Shown here: positions 12,773 through 24,707 of the stretch, one piece after another
Layout of the letters: each line of letters starts with the position of its first letter
How positions within the stretch are numbered: the stretch's first letter is position 1
DNA from: Vermamoeba vermiformis
Lineage: Eukaryota; Tubulinea; Echinamoebida
Length of the DNA stretch: 64,000 bases
Reading direction: 5' to 3'
NCBI GenBank assembly: GCA_045837725.1
Contig: JBEWZL010000145.1
Span: forward strand, 186,001-250,000
The notes under the pieces: model-generated
The model's database searches: none
Told to the model about the DNA's origin: nothing
The model's input: only the letters and a program-made list of their open reading frames with translations
Translations under genes and position numbers: made by a program

Positions 12773-15700
12773 TTATTGTGGAGCAACCTTCTCGTCCTCT
12801 TTTTCTTGAGAGGTCGATGTGCCCGAGCCTCGTCCTTCGAAGAATCTCTTACGTTCCAAGAAGGCCTTGGAGGGCTGGCGAGTCATGTTGCCGCGCTTCT
12901 TTGAGGTGTCTTCGCTGGGCTGCACCTCAGGTGTTGTGCTCGGTGTAGTCTCTTCACTCGAGTTACCCGAGGCCTGAGTGTCAGCAACAGGAGACTGGTG
13001 CACAGTCGCCTTGGGTGGCACAACAGGTCGTTCAGGTGGATTGGTTGGTGTTCTGGTTGGTCGTTTGGGAATGGATGGCTTGGACGATTCTAATTCAGCC
13101 ACTCGCTTCTTCAGGGCTTCGATCTCCAGCTCGAACTTGCTAATGCTTGAGGGCTCAACTTCAACGCTCTTTCTGTTGCCGTGAACTTGAGTCTCCAACT
13201 CGGCCACGCGCTTGGTCAAATAGGATATTCTCTCGTCTTTTTCTTTCAAATCAGCCTCGTATTTCTTCACAGTCTGTTGCAATTCAGAGACTTGCGTGTC
13301 TCCTTCGCGCGGTGTAGCAGCATATTTCAGCTTGCTTTCGAGTTCCTGCACACGCTTATTCTCCACCTTCAATTGCTGCTCTAGTTCGCGCACACGTTGA
13401 TCGCTATCAGCTGTGCTAGGGCCCTTGTCGAACATGGCGGTGTATTCTTTCAATTGCGACTCCAATCGTTTGTTCTGAGGACTCGATTAGTTACATGATA
13501 TTGAACAGGAAGTGATGACATACCTGAGTCTCGAGCTGCTTCAATCGGTCCAACAACACATCCGAAGCAGATGAATCGGCGCTAGTAGATTCGACCAAAG
13601 CAACTTCTCGTCGCGGTGTCGGAGCATTAGCAGAGCCGGTCGATGATGGTGAATTCTCCAAGGCACTGCCACTGCGCTTCATCTTCCTCTTCTCTCTGTC
13701 GCTAGAGCTCGATGTTTTCAACTTCTTTTTCTCTTTCTTTTCTTTCTCTTTCTCCTTTTCTTTCTCTTTCTCCTTCTCTTTTTCAAGCTCTTTGAACTCC
13801 TCTTCAAAATCTACCAACGTTGGTCGTTCTTTCTTCTTGCCAAACAGACCACGAAGACTCATCGCTTTGGTCTTCTGTTTTTCTTTCTTCTCGCGCAAAG
13901 TAGCACTTTGACCGACATTGCTTGGTCCCGGTCTGGCACGCTTGGCTGGGTCTGAATTTTTGCGTTGAACAACATCAGATTTGGCCTCGGTTTTATGTTC
14001 ATTAATTGTTGGCTGCGGTGTGACGCGAGAGGAAGGTGACTCGTGATGTGACGAATTGGAGTCGCGTGAAATACGCTTTGACCGATCACGGGGACTCTTG
14101 CCGGCAGCTGTGCTAATCATTTGCACGTAAGCACGTGGGAAGAAGCCAGTAGTCGACAAACTATCATCAAGCGCGCCTTCCCACCACTCCTCTTCGCTGT
14201 CATCATCGACAACATAGACTGTTTGACCAACACGCAACGAGAGCTCGTTCTGGCCCTCAGCCTTGTAGTCAAACAACACGCGGCCAAGTTTCTTGTGTGA
14301 AGTTGCCACGCCATTAGTCCAGGTGTTGCTGTCGGGCAGGGGCACCACATAAGACTTGGGGAAGAAGCCCACTTTGCCATTGCTCTCGCCCTCCCACCAC
14401 TCTTCATTGGGTGCGTCGTCCATCAAAGTAATGAAGTCACCCTTGTTGATGGTCAGCTCGTTCTCGCCCTCAGCAGCGTAACTGAACTTCACCAATGCGC
14501 GCTTGTGTCTAGGTGCGGCAATGTGCTCGCCAGTAGCTTGTTTGTCGTGTGCCGCAATCTCCTCGCTCTTCATTGAGTGATACTCTTCGTCACTCAATAC
14601 GCGAACGCTTGACTTGGGGAATGTGCCAATGACGCCGTCCAAGATGCCAGTCCATTGTTCTTTGTTAGCATCATTGTCTACCACGGCAATCAATCGTCCC
14701 ACGCCGAAGCTGATCGTGCCCTCGTCAAGTGAAGTGACTTCATAGAGCGCTACCGCATGACAGACAACAGGTTTCGCTGCAGGTGGATGTTGGCCGTGCT
14801 CCACAGCCTCAGAGACAGCCGGCAATGAATCAGACTTGATTAGTGCCTCACTGCTGACCGCATGGCTTACGAGGACTTCTTGAGACCTGCGCGCTGATTT
14901 GACTCGGGGCGACGCATCATCGTCATCAATCGTAGAAGTGGTATTCAATACAGTCACGTAAGTCGCAGGGAAGTAGCCAGAAGTGCCGTTGAGTTCTCCG
15001 TACCACCACTGCTCGTCACTGTTGTCCAATAAATTGATGATGTCACCAGGCTTGATTGTCAATTCAGAGTCCTCTTGTTTGATGTACTCGAAGTCCGCTC
15101 GGGCCAACAAACTGACAAGTGCCGGCAATCCAATGCGACTTTCACGCTCGGGCTTGATTGTGCGACGAATCATCTTGCGTTCAATGACTTGTTGCAATTT
15201 CCTCTCCCAACGCTCTTTCTTTTCGGTCAAAGATTGTATTTCCTGAATTAATACAATGTCATGAATATTTTGCTTGAAGATATCCTAGTATGGTTAATAT
15301 TCCGCTTACCTGTTCTTTTTCAGCAATTTGAGGACCGAGAATCTTTGCGCTCTTGTCGTCTGCAGACTTTTCGTAGCTGCGCATCATGACTACAAGGCCT
15401 TCTTTCACCTTTAGCACGGCTTGGAGTTGAGTATTGCATTGTTTTAATGCCGTTTCGAGCTCGGTTTGAGTGGATGGCTCTGTTTGGCGTGGCAAATTAG
15501 TATTTGCTGTGATTAGAATCAAATGTGGTGCGCCTACGGCAAGTTATTCGATATATAATAAAAATTAAAAAGGCTGGTAAATGCACCAAGCGGTATCTTG
15601 GCCGGGAGATTGCAAGAAATAAATTCAAAGTTACGAACCTCGAACGGATGTTTGACCTGGAGGGTTCAGAATAAAATCCACGAGAAAATTGTTGCCCTCT

Positions 15701-16026
15701 CGTTTTTGAACGTCCACTGAAATTGAGCTGGGGACCTTGTGAGCAAATTTAGGGTTGCCAACAAAGGGATTGGACCAATCCAATGTCAGAGTATTTTTCG
15801 TTCCTTTTAAAACGTAAATTACGGACGCATCAGTTCCTGAAAGTCCAGCTTTGGCTTCAGAACGAAATACGACTTCTTCTTTTGGATTTATCTTGGGTGG
15901 AGGATCATTCTTCCAAACTCCTTCAAGACATTTTTTGGAATCTCTGATCAATTCAAAATCTGTATTATTTTTGAATGTCACTACGACACTTCTAGAACTA
16001 GTGCCAGAAGAGGACGAGGGCTTCAT
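12773..16026 (-). CDS. Beta-sandwich domain plus four SH3 domains plus coiled coil protein
   Basis: This is a predicted scaffold of about 1,000 residues. Exon 1 (16026 to about 15641) encodes a small beta-rich domain (VVVTFKNNTDFELI, EGVWKNDPPPKINPKEEVVF, LDWSNPFVGNPKFAHKV). It resembles aegerolysin/ET79-like beta-sandwich proteins found in amoebae, fungi and bacteria (low confidence). Next come a coiled coil (TELETALKQCNTQLQAVL) and four SH3 domains at about 15140-14955, 14766-14599, 14505-14340 and 14288-14120, each with an ALYxY-like start and a WW or W plus GxFP motif. A Lys/Glu run (13735-13790), a second coiled coil and a Pro/Ser-rich tail follow. No ATG exists on this strand between 15522 and 15640, so the SH3 part must be spliced to the upstream domain or start inside the coiled coil. 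The ATG at 16026 directly follows a good acceptor, implying a 5' UTR intron. Partners are unknown. Confidence 0.7.
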
Positions 16027-16326
16027 CTGGTCCCACGCAAAGCAAACAGTTAGCATCCTATCGTTACAGAATAGAGTTATGTGGCTCGTCATGTATTTAC
16101 CTTCTACAATATAAGTGTTGTCTGTGACTTTCGTAAAGTAATAAACGACCGAGATATGCCGAAAATCGAAACAAAATCATGGTTGTGTACAAAAAAGTCA
16201 AGTCTGGTCAACCGGAATAAATTTAATTCAGGCGTGTGACCCTATTCAGGTTATTAACACGAAACTGTGTGCTATTCAAGCCAATAATTTCATACAGCGA
16301 GCTTAAATTTCAGCATTTTAAACTAA

Positions 16327-16941
16327 ATGACAGACCAGCTAACCAATATGGAAGTGGAAGATACAAACAATCTCGCAGAAACCTCCAACAACGATCAAAA
16401 AAATGATAATAATAAAACGTAAGCGCAAAACTTATTAAATTGATTGATTGGAACTAAAATGAAATCGATCGGGTTTAGAATATTTTTATTTTATTCTTAT
16501 CGAGTGTTTTGCATAAAATTATCTTTTCTATAACATAAGTCATGTACTTTATTGATATATTTTCTGTTACTAGTTAAAATTTTGCTTATTCAAAACTTTT
16601 TCGACAGGCCGCAGTTGAAATTCAGAAATTACGTACCAAGAGACCCAGAGTTGAAGAAAGGAGTCATTAAAATCGAAGAAGATATAGTTAAAGACGTAAA
16701 GGCTCAATTTGCAAAGTACGGATCTGTCCAAGAAGATGAGGTAAGCGGCATGCGGATCCCGTAATCACCGCTCACTCTAATGATGTGTTTACTATAGACT
16801 TTACTACTCAATGTAGCACCTAAAAAGGCTAATTGGGACTTGCAACGAGACATAGAGAAAAAGATGGATCGACTTGAAAAACAAACCCTTCGGGCGATCG
16901 CGGACATAGTGCGAGAGAAGCTAAAAGATCAAAACAATTAA
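16327..16941 (+). CDS. CCDC12: CCDC12/cwf18 spliceosome protein
   Basis: This is a small spliceosomal protein of the Prp19-associated/activated spliceosome set (Schizosaccharomyces cwf18). Three exons were joined by frame. The first is an acidic Asn-rich leader from ATG 16327. The second carries the family signature LKFRNYVPRDPELKK. The third carries NVAPKKANWDLQRDIEKK and LEKQTLRAIADIVREKLKDQ. These match CCDC12 closely in order and spacing. Both coding introns have GTAAGC donors. The gene is divergent from the SH3 gene and tandem with eEF2. Confidence 0.9.
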
Positions 16942-17319
16942 AAATGATCCCCCAATGTTTTTGAAGTTAAATTTGTAAATAAAAATCAACATTGTGTGTC
17001 ATGATCCAGATCAAATCTTCAAGGATCTTGATCAATCCAAGTTTTTTCTGCGACCCTTGGCTAAAATCAATCGAATTTAAAGCGAGTATCCACAAAAATT
17101 GGTTATTTTCAGTGTGGGCTATTTTTTTGATGGTTAGAAGGTCGTGCGACTATTGGTGGAAACCGAAAACCTTCCATTTTGGCTGAAAAAAACGCCCAAA
17201 ATGTTGGTCGACTAAAATCTAGTGTGTTTCTCATTCATTCACTGCCTAGTTCCCTTGCAGAGAAACACAACTCGGATTGTCTTTTTAAAAACAACCCTTT
17301 AGTAGAACAGCAATCGAAA
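16942..17319. other. Spacer and eEF2 leader
   Basis: This 378-bp spacer holds the CCDC12 poly(A) signal (AATAAAAATC near 16978) and the eEF2 promoter and 5' leader. The reading frames here are short and lack recognisable protein sequence. I see no other feature. Confidence 0.4.
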
Positions 17320-20232
17320 ATGGTATGCGATCCGTTTTGCCTCAAGGCCGACAAAGTTTTTCAGACCCTTGGCCCCCTGATTCGGAGGTCTAAATCCACT
17401 TTAAAACAACTAGCTACCCTTGTTTTGATCTTCATCATGATCGCTTTACTAAAATCGGTTTACTTCTAGGTCAACTTTACAGTCGCCCAACTTCGAGAGA
17501 TTATGAACTTTCGAAACAACATCCGTAACATGTCGGTCATTGCCCAGTATCCTTCTTAACAATACTTGATACAATCTCTTTTCAGGGCTTGAAGGAGATT
17601 GATTGCTCCTTCAAAAAAACCTTGATCGACGAATCTCAAATCTTTTTTTTATTTTTTTATTTTCCCTTAACCTTACAACCTCAGCGTCGACCACGGCAAG
17701 ACCACATTGACGGACTCTCTCATCTCTGCCGCCGGTATTATTGCCGCCGCCAACGCCGGAGAAATGAGATACATGTCTGCTCGTGAAGATGAGCAAATGA
17801 GAGGTATTACCATCAAGTCCTCTGGTGTGTCCCTCTACTACGAGTTGCCCGAGAAGCACTTGCCCCCTGACCACGAGCCTGGCAAGACCCACTTCTTGAT
17901 CAACTTGATCGACTCTCCGGGACACGTCGACTTTTCTTCTGAAGTCACTGCTGCCCTTCGTGTTACTGACGGTGCTCTCGTCGTCATTGATTGCGTCGAA
18001 GGTGTTTGCGTCCAAACCGAAACTGTGCTTCGTCAAGCCATTACTGAAAGAGTCAGACCCGTTTTGTTCGTCAACAAGGTCGATCGTGTCTTGTTGGAGC
18101 TTCAATTGCCCCAAGAAGATGCCTACATCGTAAGTAGATGAATCTAAATATGATTGCTATATTTGGCAAATTGTTTTTTTGGCAAAACACAAACCGAATC
18201 TAAATCTGATCCTAATTTATTTTTCCGTTTCTAGTCTTTCCAAAAGGCCGTTGAGAACGTCAACGTCGTCATTGCCACCTACAAGGACGAGAAGATGGGT
18301 GACCTCCAAGTCTACCCCGAAAAGGGTACCGTCGCCTTCGGTTCTGGTCTCCACGGATGGGCTTTCACTTTGGCCAAGTTTGCCGATATGTACTCTGCCA
18401 AGTTCGGTCTCGACCGCGCCAGACTGATGCAAAAGCTTTGGGGTGAGAACTACTTCGACGCTGAAGGCAAGAAGTGGGTCACCAAGCCTCAATCTGCCTC
18501 CGGCAAGGCTTTGCCCCGCGCTTTCTGCCAATTCATTTTGGACCCCATCTACAAGCTCGTCGAAGCCATCATGAACGGAGCTAAGGACAAGTGGGAAAAG
18601 ATGTTGAAGGCTCTCAACATTGCCCTCAAGACCGAAGAGAAGGAACTCGAAGGAAAGGCTCTCTTGAAGGCCGTCATGCGCAAGTTCTTGCCCGCCACTG
18701 ACGCTTTGCTTGAAATGATTGTGCTTCACTTGCCTTCCCCCGTCGTTGCCCAAAAGTACCGTGTCGAGACTTTGTACGAAGGTCCTCAAGACGACGAAGG
18801 TGCCATGGCTATCCGCAACTGCGATGCTGAAGGTCCCTTGATGTTGTACGTCTCCAAGATGGTCCCCACTTCCGACAAGGGTCGCTTCTACGCTTTCGGT
18901 CGTGTCTTCTCTGGTACCGTCCGTGGTGGTCAAAAGGTCCGCATTATGGGTGCCAACTACATCCACGGCAAGAAGGATGACTTGTACATGAAGTCCATCC
19001 AACGTACCGTTCTGATGATGGGTCGTTATGTCGAACACATTGAAGACGTCCCCGCCGGTAACACCGTCGGTCTCGTCGGTGTCGATCAATACGTCATCAA
19101 GACTGGTACCATCACCACTTGCGACTCTGCTTACCCCATTCGCCCCTTGAAGTTCTCCGTCTCCCCTGTCGTCCGTGTTGCCGTTGAACCCAAGAACCCC
19201 GCTGACTTGCCCAAGCTCGTCGAAGGCATGAAGCGTCTCTCCAAGTCTGACCCCATCGTCGTCTGTACCATCGAAGAAGCCACTGGTGAACACATCGTCG
19301 CTGGTGCCGGTGAATTGCACTTGGAAATTTGCTTGAAGGATTTGGGAGAACTTGCTGGTATTGAACTCAAGATCAACGACCCTGTCGTCTCATTCAGAGA
19401 AACTGTCACTGCTAAATCCGAGGTCGTCTTGTCCAAGTCCCCCAACAAGCACAACCGTTTGTTCCTCTACGCCGAGCCTTTGCCCGAAGGTTTCTCTGAG
19501 GACGTTGAAAGCGGTTTCATCAACCCTCGTGACGATCCCAAGATCAGAGCCAAGGCCCTCGCCGACAAGTACGGTTGGGATCCCCAAGAAGCCAGAAAGA
19601 TCTGGTCTTTCGGTCCTCTCGACGTCGGACCAAACATTTTGGTTGACGTCACCAAGGCCGTCCAATACTTGAACGAAATCAAGGACTCTTTCAACAGCGG
19701 TTTCCAAGCTGCCGTCAAGGAAGGTGTTCTCTGTGACGAACAAGTCCGCGGTGTCCGCTTCAACGTTACCGACGTTACTCTCCACACTGATACCATCCAT
19801 CGTGGTGGAGGTCAAATCATCCCCACTGCCCGTCGTGTCTGCCACGGTGCCATGTTGGTTGCTGAGCCTCGTTTGATGGAACCCATCTTCTTGGTCGAAA
19901 TTCAATGCCCTGAGAGCGCCATCGGTGGTGTCTACTCCGTGTTGAACAGACGCAGAGGTCACGTCATCTCTGAAGAGAACCGTCCCGGTACTCCTCTCTA
20001 CAACGTCAAGGCCTACTTGCCCGTGCTCGAGTCTTTCGGTTTCACCGCCGATTTGCGCTCCAACACCTCTGGTCAAGCCTTCCCTCAATGCGTCTTCGAT
20101 CACTGGCAGATCGTCACTGGTGATCCTCTCGCCGCTGGTACCAAGGCCAAGGAAATTGTTAACAACGCCAGAAAGCGAAAGGGTCTCAAGGACGAAATTC
20201 CTCCCATTGACTACTTCCTCGACAAACTCTAA
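17320..20232 (+). CDS. EEF2: Translation elongation factor 2
   Basis: eEF2 is the GTPase that translocates tRNA and mRNA on the ribosome. All domains are present: G1 [14 protein letters not shown], switch [18 protein letters not shown], and SPNKHNRLF, ending FLDKL. The diphthamide loop is intact ([18 protein letters not shown]; the His after Ile is the modified residue). The first coding exon is only the ATG (17320-17322), with an intron at 17323-17469. A second intron at 17547-17684 splits codon His27, and a third starts at 18130. Residues 54-60 read MRYMSAR, so both threonines phosphorylated by eEF2 kinase in animals (56 and 58, mature numbering) are absent. Codon use is strongly C-ending, as expected for a highly expressed gene. 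Confidence 0.97.
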
Positions 20233-20393
20233 AGCACCTGTTTTGTCGCGTTAAATTTTGCGAATCCGAATAAAAATAATTAAAAATTTATGTCGTGTTG
20301 TTCCTGCATTTTCTGCTATCATCTTCCATTTCGTGTCCCAGTTAAGCACCACAACCTCAAGTACTGTGCTTTATTTATTTTCTGTAGTGGGAA

Positions 20394-21000
20394 ATGTCGT
20401 TCTTGGCTGATCTTCCTTGCGTCACTGCATCAAGCCAAGTTGTAATCGAGCAAAAGAAAATAACCCGAAGCGGCTCACCAATAAAAGTAGTGAAGCTAAA
20501 AAAAGTAACTTACATTGCCCAACACGAAACAAACCCACCCCAACATCAAGGTAAAAATCTTGAGATCCAGATCCGTAATTTTTCATTTTAAAATATTGAT
20601 TTTTACGAAATCCCGTATATACCCTATTTCGCTCCGAATTTAAATTAATTGTAGTATTATTCTCAATTAATTTTCATTCCTTTAGTTATTTCTACCGATA
20701 AAACCAATCTGCTGCTTCGCTTTTTATACAAACAAGAAAAGGTACCCACACCCATTAATATAAATGCGACCAATCATGTTAAATGTAAATATTCAGGCAA
20801 GAAAGAACAAGCGATCGCTGACGAACGAAGAGATCGACGAATCCACACCCAAAATCAAGCGTTTCAAATCCGAGCACAATCGTAACTCACTCGGTTCGCC
20901 ATCTTTGAATCGCAATCTGCCTGGAACGAATAATAACACTGCGGAGGAGGAAGTTCGCACCCCTACACGACCGCGACCGAAGAACAAACAACAACAGTGA
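20394..21000 (+). CDS. DDA1: DDA1-like subunit of CUL4-DDB1 ligases
   Basis: This is a small protein of about 140 residues from three exons. The middle exon supplies VISTDKTNLLLRFLYKQEK, closely matching the DDA1 core (IVTEKTNILLRYLHQQWDK in animals), followed by a basic helix ARKNKRS and a charged tail ending in three glutamines. The N-terminus MSFLADLPCV also parallels animal DDA1 (MADFLKGLPV). DDA1 binds the DDB1 propeller of CUL4 E3 ligases. The assignment rests on about 40 conserved residues. The tail differs in length and content from animal forms. Confidence 0.8.
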
Positions 21001-21153
21001 AGTCCAGGTAGAGCAACAAGAAAGTTCAAACATATGTTAATAATGTAAATAAATAACCGTTTAAAAAGAAAACATTGTGTCTGGATCGGCAGGGAACTTC
21101 ATCGCGCTTGCTTCAATAATATTACATTTATTTACAGTTCAATCTATTGAGCA

Positions 21154-21593
21154 TTATATGGTTGCAAATTCGTTCAAAGTGTTCGTAGCAAGCAGCAAGA
21201 AGTCGTAAAACGAACTGACAACTGTCCGCAGCATTTTGAGATCAGTGCTTGTGAATACCCTATAAAATAATTATTTTAATAAAACTCCATTAAATACTAT
21301 TGTCGGGAGACAACAAATTGAAGGGTGTCCCAATAAGATGAGCCCAAAAAAATTAATTAGACCCTAAAAGTATTCACTTACACGTTTAATGTGTTGCCAT
21401 TAGCTTGGATTTTTTTGGATATAATTTTTGGTTTTAATTCTTTGTCGACGGAGAGTGTATTGGCAACGTATTGAGCCCACTCGGATTTTGGGTAGTCGAT
21501 CGACAATTCGCTACAAAGCAAGCGTTAGAAGGAGACAATAGTAATAAAGGAACATGTTTCGTTGTCATACTATTTATACGGATGATCAGACAT
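21154..21593 (-). CDS. LAGE3: PCC1/LAGE3 subunit of KEOPS complex
   Basis: Pcc1 is the dimerising subunit of KEOPS/EKC, which makes the t6A modification of tRNA. Three small exons join in frame: MSDHP, then ELSIDYPKSEWAQYVANTL and SVDKELKPKIISKKIQANG, then VFTSTDLKMLRTVVSSFYDF and LLLATNTLNEFATI. The order and spacing match yeast Pcc1 (VLNVDKELKRD, TLRLIRTSINSFLENL). It is only about 80 residues long, typical for the family and easy to miss in a simple ORF scan because the frame changes at each exon. Donors are GTATAA and GTAAGT. The 3' end faces DDA1, with 153 bp between stops. Confidence 0.85.
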
Positions 21594-21739
21594 GTTTCAC
21601 TTACGTAGCTGAAAACTAAAGTGGGACGGTTTGGATCTCTTGTAAAAGTTTGCTGGGGTAAAGAAACACGCAATGCTTTTGCCTACTTTAATTTATTTAC
21701 TCCGGGGCAAAGAGATTATCTTTTTTTGTTTTATATTAT

Positions 21740-22832
21740 TTAAGCCTTGACACCAGTGTCTTCAGCGACAGCGGCAGCACCACCGTGAAGTTCCATGAGC
21801 TTGAAAGTGTCGACCTTGGGTCTCTTCAAAATCTTCACTCTGCGGATAAAAACGTTTTGCAAGGGGTAGATGCCTTGGCATTCCTTTTCGATTTGCTTGC
21901 CGATGGTACCAATGCTATCGGGGAGGATCTTCTCGAAAAGTTGCTTAAGATCGCAGTTGTTGGACTCACGAGTCATAATTTCGAACATTTTTCTTCGGAT
22001 CTTGCGAACTTGAGCGGTTTGAGCGTAAGAGGTCTTGGTGACTTGGTTTTGTCTCTTCTTGGTGAAGCCAATGCAGAAAAGACGAACAGTGAAGCCGTCG
22101 GTGGTCTTAACGTCAACAAAGGCTTCAATGAGGGATTGCCATTTGCGGACCAAGGACTTGAGCTTGTCAGAAGTGAAGCTCATGCCGTGCAAGTTGGTGA
22201 GGCACTTTTGACCTTGCACATCTTCAACAAGCAAGTGAACAGTCTTGTAGTTGAGCTCTTCGTTGTTGTTCAAGTCAGCCAAAGAGACCTTGAAGACACG
22301 ACCCTTCAATCCTTCAGAGGCGTACTCTATTGGAGGAAACGGATTAGATTAGGATCGAACGAACGCAAGTTAGGGTAATTATTAGTCCTCGCATTGATAT
22401 ATATTATACTGATTTATCATGGCGTTTCACTAATCCCATTGATCAATACAAAAAAAAAACAGAGCCAATAATAAATCTATGTAAACTTACTAGTTCCGAC
22501 AGTCTTGTTAACAACAGTCTTGCCGATGGTGCGAGACTCGAACATAGTAGGAGCGTAGACATCGTACCATTCCTTTCTGGCAAAAGGATCGATACTAATA
22601 ACGAAATAATAATTAGAATAATTGTTGAGTTATCTATTTCTCGTCTAATCTTACATCTTTTTCTTGGCGCCCTTCTTTGGCTTTCTCTTGTTCTTACTAT
22701 AAATTTATTTTGATTAATAAAATTATTTTTAACTACTAGAGATCTTTCAACGAGCAGATCAGACAATAATCGCGTATGAGTGTAAATAATAGTGAATATA
22801 TATCTGCCAAACGATAATTACCCAATGGCCAT
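21740..22832 (-). CDS. RPS3A: 40S ribosomal protein eS1 (RPS3A)
   Basis: This is the small-subunit ribosomal protein S3Ae. The first exon is only MAIG (start 22832). Short exons then give [27 protein letters not shown] and [18 protein letters not shown]. The long 3' exon runs from [19 protein letters not shown] to the C-terminal GVKA, including [20 protein letters not shown] and [13 protein letters not shown]. At about 255 residues it is close to the usual length. Codon use is strongly biased, like eEF2. It shares a 206-bp divergent spacer with ETFA. Confidence 0.95.
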
Positions 22833-23038
22833 TGTAAATTAGTAGGCAAAGCTTTGTGGTTTACAAAAGCGATAACGGAGGAATGGACACGATAGAAAAA
22901 AAAGGCAATGGCCGAAGAGGGCAGATAAAATTGATAAAATATTTGGCTTGTTTTTTCTCCGACAAAAAAATTGGGCCATATTTTTCGAACCCCACAATCT
23001 CACGTAAAGTTCTTTCTGCTGCAACGTAAAGTCCAAAC

Positions 23039-24379
23039 ATGTTCAAGAATATTGTTTCCAAAAGCGTTCAGGTACGCACAAATCAAAACAGATATCGAAG
23101 ATCCGCTGTGACTTTTTGTTGATCAATTGAAATTAATTTGATATCAGTCATAATTAATGTGTAACAATATGTTTAATATTTTATATGATTATTAATTGCC
23201 TAAACTTAATTATTGCAACAGATTTCAAAAAATGGTGGCTTCAAAGTTTTCTCTTCGGGAAGCGCACGCAACTTGAGTGGTACAGCCAACAAAGTGCTGG
23301 TCATTGCCGAGCAAAACAAAGGAAAGCTTCAAAATAGTACGTTATCCAGCATCGGTGCTGGTCTCGCGCTCAAGGCTGGCGATGTCGACGTGCTAGTTAT
23401 TGGTGGTGGAGAAGGCGAAGAGGTGCTTAGCGTTGACATACGATTGGAAAGCAATTATTAATTTGTTAATAGGCCGTTACTAAGCAAGTAGCACAATTAG
23501 AAGGCGTTGGTCAAGTCATGTCGAAGTGGCACGACAATTTTAAAAGTGGCCTCGCAGAACGTGTTGCCAAGTTAGTGGAAGGAGTGCACAAAAAGAAGAA
23601 TAGCGCTTATCAATATATTATTGCACCTTCTTCGACCTTTGGAAAGAATTTTGTTCCTCGTCTCGCTGCTTCGTTGGATGTACAGCCCATCAGCGACGTT
23701 ACTCAAATCATTTCCAATGACACATTCAAGCGACCTATTTATGCTGGCAACGCCATTGCAACAGTGAAGAGCAATGACAAAGTGAAAGTGATGACAGTTC
23801 GTCCCACCAGCTTCAACAAGGTTGGTGAGCGAAAGGACGGCAAGCAAGCCACAATTGAAAAGGTTGAAGACGCAGATGTAAAGCTTGACGACAATGTGTT
23901 GAATCAGTCACAATGGGTCTCAGAGGACGTGCAAGTGTCCACTCGTCCTGAACTGACCAGCGCTCGTATTGTTGTGTCTGGTGGCAGAGGTTTGAAGAGC
24001 GGTGAAAACTTCAAGATTTTGTACGACCTTGCCGACACACTCGGTGCTGCAGGTACGTGTGTTGATTGATAGTGTGAAATATTGTCTTTAACACGCGCAT
24101 TTAGTTGGAGCTTCACGTGCTGCAGTCGATGCAGGTTACGTGCCTAATGACATGCAAGTCGGTCAGACTGGCAAAATCGTTGCCCCTGAAGTGTACATTG
24201 CAGTTGGTATCTCAGGCGCAATTCAACACTTGGCTGGCATGAAGGACAGCAAGGTGATTGTGGCCATCAACAAGGACGAAGAGGCGCCCATTTATCAAGT
24301 GGCTGACTTGGGCTTGGTTGGCGACTTGTTCAAGATTGTACCTGAATTGACTGAAGAAATCAAGAAGTCCAAGGGCTAA
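23039..24379 (+). CDS. ETFA: Electron transfer flavoprotein alpha subunit
   Basis: ETF-alpha passes electrons from mitochondrial acyl-CoA and amino-acid dehydrogenases to ETF-ubiquinone oxidoreductase. Exon 1 encodes [11 protein letters not shown], the start of a basic mitochondrial presequence. The N-terminal domain begins at [14 protein letters not shown]. The C-terminal FAD domain shows [51 protein letters not shown] and the terminal [13 protein letters not shown]. Four coding exons with GTACGC and GTACGT donors were seen. The length, about 340 residues, is normal. Confidence 0.95.
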
Positions 24380-24707
24380 ATACTTAGAGGCTCAACATGT
24401 GTTATATATTGATCGCATATTTTTGACACCGAACTAGTTTGTCGGCTATTCATTGTAAATTTAATTCGTAAAGAACACCGAACAGGTAAATAAAATATTC
24501 ATTTACCGCACACAACAATCAAATAGAGTTCCGAAAGCTTAACCGTTTTGGATCCGATCGAGATCTGTTGATTAAGTTTACATGATTGGGTCCAATAATG
24601 CTCAATTAGATGCCATAATTATTTAAAAACGAAATTCAGCATGTCATCGTACAGAATATGAATTTTAATTTGTATACAAGGTTAATTCTAATAATGATTT
24701 TTTCTAG
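24380..24707. other. Spacer and NTMT1 leader
   Basis: This 328-bp AT-rich spacer separates ETFA and NTMT1. A TTTTTTCTAG acceptor directly abuts the NTMT1 ATG, so part of it is probably a 5' UTR intron. No coding exon is seen. Confidence 0.4.

Noticed and set aside
15631-16092. Stand-alone small beta-sandwich gene starting at 16092
   Set aside because: The ATG at 16092 falls inside a convincing 5' UTR intron (GTAAAT donor, GCTAAC branch, GACCAG acceptor), and the downstream SH3 part has no start codon of its own.
18217-20103. Long open frames antisense to eEF2 (over 230 and 360 codons)
   Set aside because: They are mirror frames caused by the strongly C-ending codon bias of eEF2; their composition is repetitive Gly/Asp/Val and no family is recognisable.
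22839-23061. Two 65-codon minus-strand frames upstream of ETFA
   Set aside because: They sit in the RPS3A/ETFA divergent spacer, are Cys/Phe-rich, and lack conservation I can see.
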